DNA from: Onchidella celtica
Lineage: Eukaryota; Mollusca; Gastropoda; Systellommatophora; Onchidiidae
DNA length: 64,000 nucleotides
Direction: 5' to 3'
Assembly: GCA_963931925.1 (NCBI GenBank)
Contig: OZ007571.1
Location: 34,948,233 to 35,012,232 of the forward strand
Part shown: positions 59,218 to 64,000 of the stretch, in pieces
Numbering within the stretch: position 1 is the first letter of the stretch
Layout of the letters: each line of letters begins with the position of its first letter
Notes under the pieces: model-generated
What the model saw: only the letters and a program-made list of their open reading frames with translations
Database searches by the model: none
Told to the model about the DNA's origin: nothing
Position numbers and translations under genes: made by a program

Positions 59218-59988
59218 CCCTCACCCTGCGCGGGGCGGCAATAGTCGGTATTGACTTGCAAGCGCTCACGCCGCACGGGCGGCAAAAGTCGCCCAGGTCA
59301 AGCTGACCGCGCCACGCGCAAGCCCTATTTTCAGGCGTCGGGTCACTGACCTTTTTGAGACGTAACCTCCGTGTTATTGTTCACTGTATCTCTTCTAAAT
59401 CAAACGCATTGTGACATGGACAGGTTAACCAGTGAACCACTGGTCGGAATCACAAAGACTAAGCTTTCAAAGGCTCTCCCCACACTTTCAAAAGATGTAA
59501 CATCGACATGCGAACTGTTGCTCAACAAATTTGCAATATTATCTCATTTTCTCACGAGCTGACCACCATCTGGAGTTGTCTGTATCTAAGAACCAATCAG
59601 AAACAAGCTCTGAAATAATCTTTGCCCCAAATGTCCACATTGGTTTATTAGTCTGTGTCAATCAGGATGAAACCATTTGTGTAGGGCTTGGGAGGGCGTG
59701 GCTAGTTATCATGCTTCGTTCTCACGAAAACTACAGCTGTCAGTTTGGAATCATAAGTCAGATCATTGGTTAGAGACTGACAGACTACGGTTTTGCTGGT
59801 TAATTCATTATCAAGCGTGATGAGGCATAGCAGCGAATGTTTTCATACCGATCAATAAAAGCCGAACCACGTGGACAGCGTATGTGGCCATCGTCTAGCG
59901 GCACGGGTCAGTGACCCCAGATAAGATTCTCCGTGAGTAAGGTCACTGACGGGGCAGCGGGCTTTACGGGTAGCGCGCAGGGTATGGG
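59218..59988. mobile_element. piggyBac-like element copy B, 771 bp
   Basis: TTAA flanks at 59214-59217 and 59989-59992. The left end is CCCTCACCCTGCGCGG; the right end reversed is CCCATACCCTGCGCGC. It is the inverted counterpart of copy A at 49604-50379 with high identity. GC-rich ends contrast with an AT-rich interior. Confidence 0.88.
59371..59562 (+). other. Repeat-borne ~60-codon reading frame
   Basis: Encodes a peptide containing HCDMDRLTSEPLVGITKTKL. The same frame stays open in copy A (minus, 50032-50244) and in the older copy at 49400-49600 (minus); at 58538-58635 it is open but shortened. It has no recognisable domain. It may be a transposase remnant or chance in related copies. Confidence 0.35.
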
Positions 59989-59999
59989 TTAAAGGAAAG

Positions 60000-62900
60000 T
60001 TTTTTGTGTTTTTTTTTACATGAAACAAACTATAGTTATAGTGTTAACTTCACTGGCTCAAAGTGAGTTATCAGGGACAGGATTAAGTTCCTTGTAAATT
60101 AATCATTACTGTGGAATAAATAGTGAGTAACAGTATCTCTGTGCAGTAAGTCTAGGGCCTATTTTATTTTATTTTTTTTAAGGGGTATGCCAATTACCAG
60201 GGTCCACGTCATGTAGTAGTTGAAATCATAATATAAGTGGATTATTTTTTATAATATTTGACGTGCAATATCTCTGGAATTAAAAACAACACAGTATAAA
60301 ATAATTTTCATCCATTTGTACATTATTGCTTGTGGGTAAAGCGATGTAGAAGTAAATTATGAATGTTTGTGTTAATTGACAAAACAGTGAAAGACACTAA
60401 GACAAAATAATGAAAACGAAGTCTTGTGCATCCAGTTCGATGATTTTTGAGTGGGATTGAGGTTTATGGGTGTGGATAGAATAGCCAGAAAATAAGGCGC
60501 AACTTTAGCTTTTTTTTTTGGCCAAACGCCTTAGGATTTTCGTACATATTTTGATTCACAGGATCCATAGGACCTTACGGAAAATAATTCAAAGATCTGT
60601 AATTTTGATAACTGATCATAACTGCTTAGTCGATGTTGTATGGAAAATAATTGATTCTTATTTTGTCTAGCCAAGACCTAAAAAGGGAATCTTGCAGTCT
60701 TCGATTAACTAACTAGGCAGCCTATCGACGTCATCCATTCTGCACCATAGTGATAGTCACCCAATCCTAGCTCATCCTGCACTACCTCAATATTCAAAGG
60801 AGAAGAAAAAATGAATTTGCAGAGGGGAGAGACGCAATGCAGAACAGGTGAAACTAAAGTTGTAGCTGTATCCCCATGTGTGCTGGCAGTTTGTTCGTAC
60901 AATATTGAGCATCATACGCCGAAAATGGTGGTCACTGATTTCATGAATCATAATTATATGAAGTGCTCCTTTTAAAACTGTTAATTTGTAAATAAAGAAT
61001 TTTCCCAAAATTTGCCCATCTTGCATTACAGTGCAAATTGCTATTCAGCCCTGATGCTCAACAGCAAATCAGAGGCATTGCCTCAATATGATTTGGGCAA
61101 GTATTTAGCATATGTAGACTGCAATTGTCATATGAAACCCAGTTGTAATGAAATTTGTTAAACATAAGAATGGGAAAATCCATCATTCCCAAGTCTTTGT
61201 ATTTTATATTAGACATAATTGATTGTATCTGGATCTCCATTTTTCTTGGCAGTCCATCACAGATTTAAAAAAAAAAAAAATCTTACCCCAAACTATGGAG
61301 CACAAGAAACAAATTGAAGTTGTTTAATTGCCACAGGAGATTTAGGGATTTACTAAGTGAAAATACGGATCACCAAAAATTGACATTTTAGGAGAGAGGG
61401 GATGCAGTAATGAAACATTCAGACTAGCACAATAATTCATTGTTAAAATCTGTATCCAGCTTAGAGATCACAAAGCTCTTTCATTAGCAAATATAGCATC
61501 ATCAGACCATTCCGTTTTATGGTACAAAGCAGTTCGATAGCAGGGCTTATTTGAGTCTCTCCATCTAATTGTTGCAGTATAATCTGATAATTAGGTTCAT
61601 TTTTTTGTTTTCTGATGCATACAGAAATATTTGTCCTGATATATAAATTCAGACCAAGGCAAAAAAATATGTGCCAGCGTGAATTATTTCTAGTACCCTT
61701 ACATCAGTTGCTACCATTGTGGTTGAGAAAAGTTCTGTTTTAATCTTTTCCCACCATAAGGCCCATGCTTTTCACCTCCTTTCAAAAGGCTCCTATTTGG
61801 GATAAGCTAGACCAAGGCTGGTGTAGGCCCCAGTTGGTTCTATGTCAGCCTTGGTCTGGCTTACCCCCTTATGGTAATTATCCCCTGTGGATGCAGGATT
61901 TTCAGAGAAGTTTAAAAATCCACCACAAAAAATCTCCTTTTTAAACCTGCAATATGGCAGTGGTACATCAGTGTAAGTTATTAAGAGTAGGGGACAGGAA
62001 TCTAATAAGTTTTGTATGTAAGCATACCTTGTTCAGTGTGTTATGTGAAACTTCACAAACTCACAGTTTGAGTGCAGCAGCATGAGAGGTTGGGTGAAGA
62101 GTAGCTCAGCTGTATTGCACAGCTTAGCAGTAGGTTGTAACGTGGGTTGCTAACGGATTGGGTGAGGTGGTGTGAAGAGGTTAAAATTATATGTTCATGA
62201 CTGAAATTAAGTTGTATCTTGTCTGGAAAGAAACAATTTTATCAAGGAGAATGCCATAACGTTGTTTTTGATTGCTGCTCCAGTTGACAAAACCACTCTC
62301 CTGTTTTTTCATTCTGATGTTTGCCAAAAGTCGAAATCGCAAGAAAATATTTCTGACAATGGCCTCCTGATAATTTCTGAGCGCCATGCCTGGTGGCAAG
62401 AATGGGGTTCTGCTTCAAGCAGTGCTTCCATCAGATTTTATAGCTGTAGTAAGAGTTGCCAAATTTTCAGTTTTTTGCTGTCTTCAGCATGTGATTAAAC
62501 TGTCAGTCACTTTTACCTGTGTTTCATGTTTGTTCCACTTTTGTCAAAAAAAGAAACGGTCACTTTTTCTTTACACTTTTTCTTTTTCTTTACACCTGTT
62601 CTCTTTTTTTTAAAATTTTTTTTTTATACTTATGAACAACATTCCCAACAAAGAATGAAGCCTACATTAAAATGTAGCATTATAATAAAATGTCTGATGT
62701 CTTTTCGTTATTTTTACTGCAAGCGCCACTTTTTCTAATTATGCTATTAAACATTTAGTGCTGAGAATGGGAAATAGCCCAAAAAGCTTAGCAGCCAAAG
62801 TTTTAAACACGTGGAGTGCAAATAAGAAAATTAACACTTTTGACCATGTAGTGTGCTCCCAAATAAATTTTAAATAGGCTTCATGTACAGATATAGCAGG

Positions 62901-64000
62901 ATTATTATGGTTATGGTTATATATCACATGAACATTGCAATGATAGTAAAATAGAGACCAACAGATCTAGATTGGTGATTTTAAGTAAATTACAGCCTTG
63001 CCTCACTAACCCTGTTTTACAGTTTGGGTCTGATAGACCCCAGACACTCACTCTCTTCCTCATACCAACCCCCAGCCGAATGTGACATAGGGTTGAAGGG
63101 GACAATGGTGGTTGGTGGTAGTCAAGGAGAGCAATTTTCTATGGTTTCTAGGACTCATACAAAGAGAGGGAAGGAAGATCAGAATGCCTTTGTCAACTTT
63201 ATGTTAATAGTTTATGATCTCAGACAAAAAGAATCAAAAGGAAAAAGACTATGAATGAAATATATTTAATAAGCAAAAGGTCAAGTCAGTAATATTATAC
63301 TAGCAGCAAATAGAAATATGAATGAAATCAAATTGAAAATATTCTAGATATAACCTCTGACAGATCTGCATTTGCCATTGTTCCTCCAATACAACCTTTT
63401 TTTTTAAACTAACGGCTCAACGATGTAATGGTCCAGCTTCTGATATTACAAAGTTGTTGCACCATATTTGGAATGATAAGATTATTATGTGTTGATATAA
63501 TTATTTTGGTGTGAATTGGATTTCCTTAAGGTAGTACAGCCTTTAATTTATGGCAGAAAATTAGCCATATTTAAATTTATGATTATGGATGAAAGTCACA
63601 AAAAGTATTTTGCTTTAACAGTAGAATATTTCCCAGGAACAACAAATTCATCTGAATTTGCCACGAACTCACTTCAACCATTCCATTTTCATTATTAAAT
63701 TATGTTAACTCACTTTACAGTTTTTATAAACTTGTTTGCCAAATGTCAGATTTATCAACTTCATTAAGAGAAATTGATTGATCAACTTCATTGACTTCAA
63801 GAGACCTTGGCATGATGAAATTGCATAGTTCAGTTTTAGCAACAAGTATTATTATTTGATTGAAAGAGAGTGTTTGGTTTTGTCGCTGTAAATTTTCTCA
63901 CCACATTAGACATTCAATTTTAGGAATCACTTTGTTGTTTTCAGATTGACTTTCCAGTAATGAGTCGCGACTGAGTTACAGTTCTAGCTGACCTTGGCAT
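60000..64000. other. Non-coding interval to window end
   Basis: No supportable gene. It is AT-rich, with a 22-bp-arm inverted repeat at 61799-61867. Short open frames lack domains and splice context. Confidence 0.5.
61799..61867. repeat. Inverted repeat with 22-bp arms
   Basis: The arm GGGATAAGCTAGACCAAGGC (61799 on) pairs with CAGCCTTGGTCTGGCTTACC (61846 on), with two mismatches over 22 bp and a 25-bp loop. Nearby CCATAAGG and CCTTATGG extend the symmetry outward. Confidence 0.8.

Noticed and set aside
1-64000. CRISPR arrays, operons, bacterial promoters
   Set aside because: The window is eukaryotic: spliced genes, LINEs and MITEs. The tandem arrays are minisatellites without spacer structure.

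Overview
This is a gene-poor, repeat-rich stretch of an invertebrate animal nuclear genome. Introns follow GT-AG rules, there is no operon structure, intergenic DNA is AT-rich, and there are many (CT)n, (CA)n, (GTGA)n and homopolymer G/C tracts. The LINE and MITE types, together with a DEK gene of invertebrate-like sequence, would fit a lophotrochozoan such as a marine gastropod. That placement is inference; nothing in the window fixes the species.

Two protein-coding genes can be supported. (1) On the + strand, 26009-28099 is an uninterrupted 696-codon reading frame for a single-pass membrane protein. It has an N-glycosylatable N-terminus, one transmembrane helix and the juxtamembrane pattern of KCNE potassium-channel beta subunits, followed by a very long cytoplasmic tail ending in a PDZ-ligand-like ETKV. 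A good 3' splice site at 25369 suggests a spliced 5' UTR. (2) On the - strand, 38115-51164 is a complete DEK chromatin-protein gene. Eleven coding exons join in frame to 438 codons plus stop, carrying the SAP region and the C-terminal DEK_C domain. A long 3' UTR may run down to about 34.2 kb.

The rest is mostly transposon-derived or simple sequence. At 3-6.5 kb lies a decayed non-LTR retrotransposon with endonuclease, reverse transcriptase and C-terminal regions on the - strand. At 18731-19604 is a solo LTR with a perfect 5-bp target duplication. RTE-like retrotransposon tails are at 20.6-21.0 and 54.0-54.3 kb. hAT-like MITEs are at 8.6, 13.8, 20.5, 30.4 and 48.3 kb; the last has 16-bp perfect inverted ends and a perfect 8-bp target duplication. 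TTAA-flanked piggyBac-like elements are at 41.7, 44.7, 49.6 and 59.2 kb, with older relatives next to the last two. Four of these elements lie in DEK introns. A 37-bp minisatellite sits at 32.0-32.4 kb and a 161-bp tandem duplication at 53 kb.

Layout: 0-7 kb, LINE and flanks; 7-25 kb, non-coding with MITEs, solo LTR and microsatellites; 25.4-28.7 kb, KCNE-like gene; 28.7-34 kb, non-coding with minisatellite; 34-51.2 kb, DEK; 51.2-64 kb, non-coding with hairpins, a tandem duplication, GA-rich tracts and the second piggyBac-like cluster. The two genes have no evident functional link.
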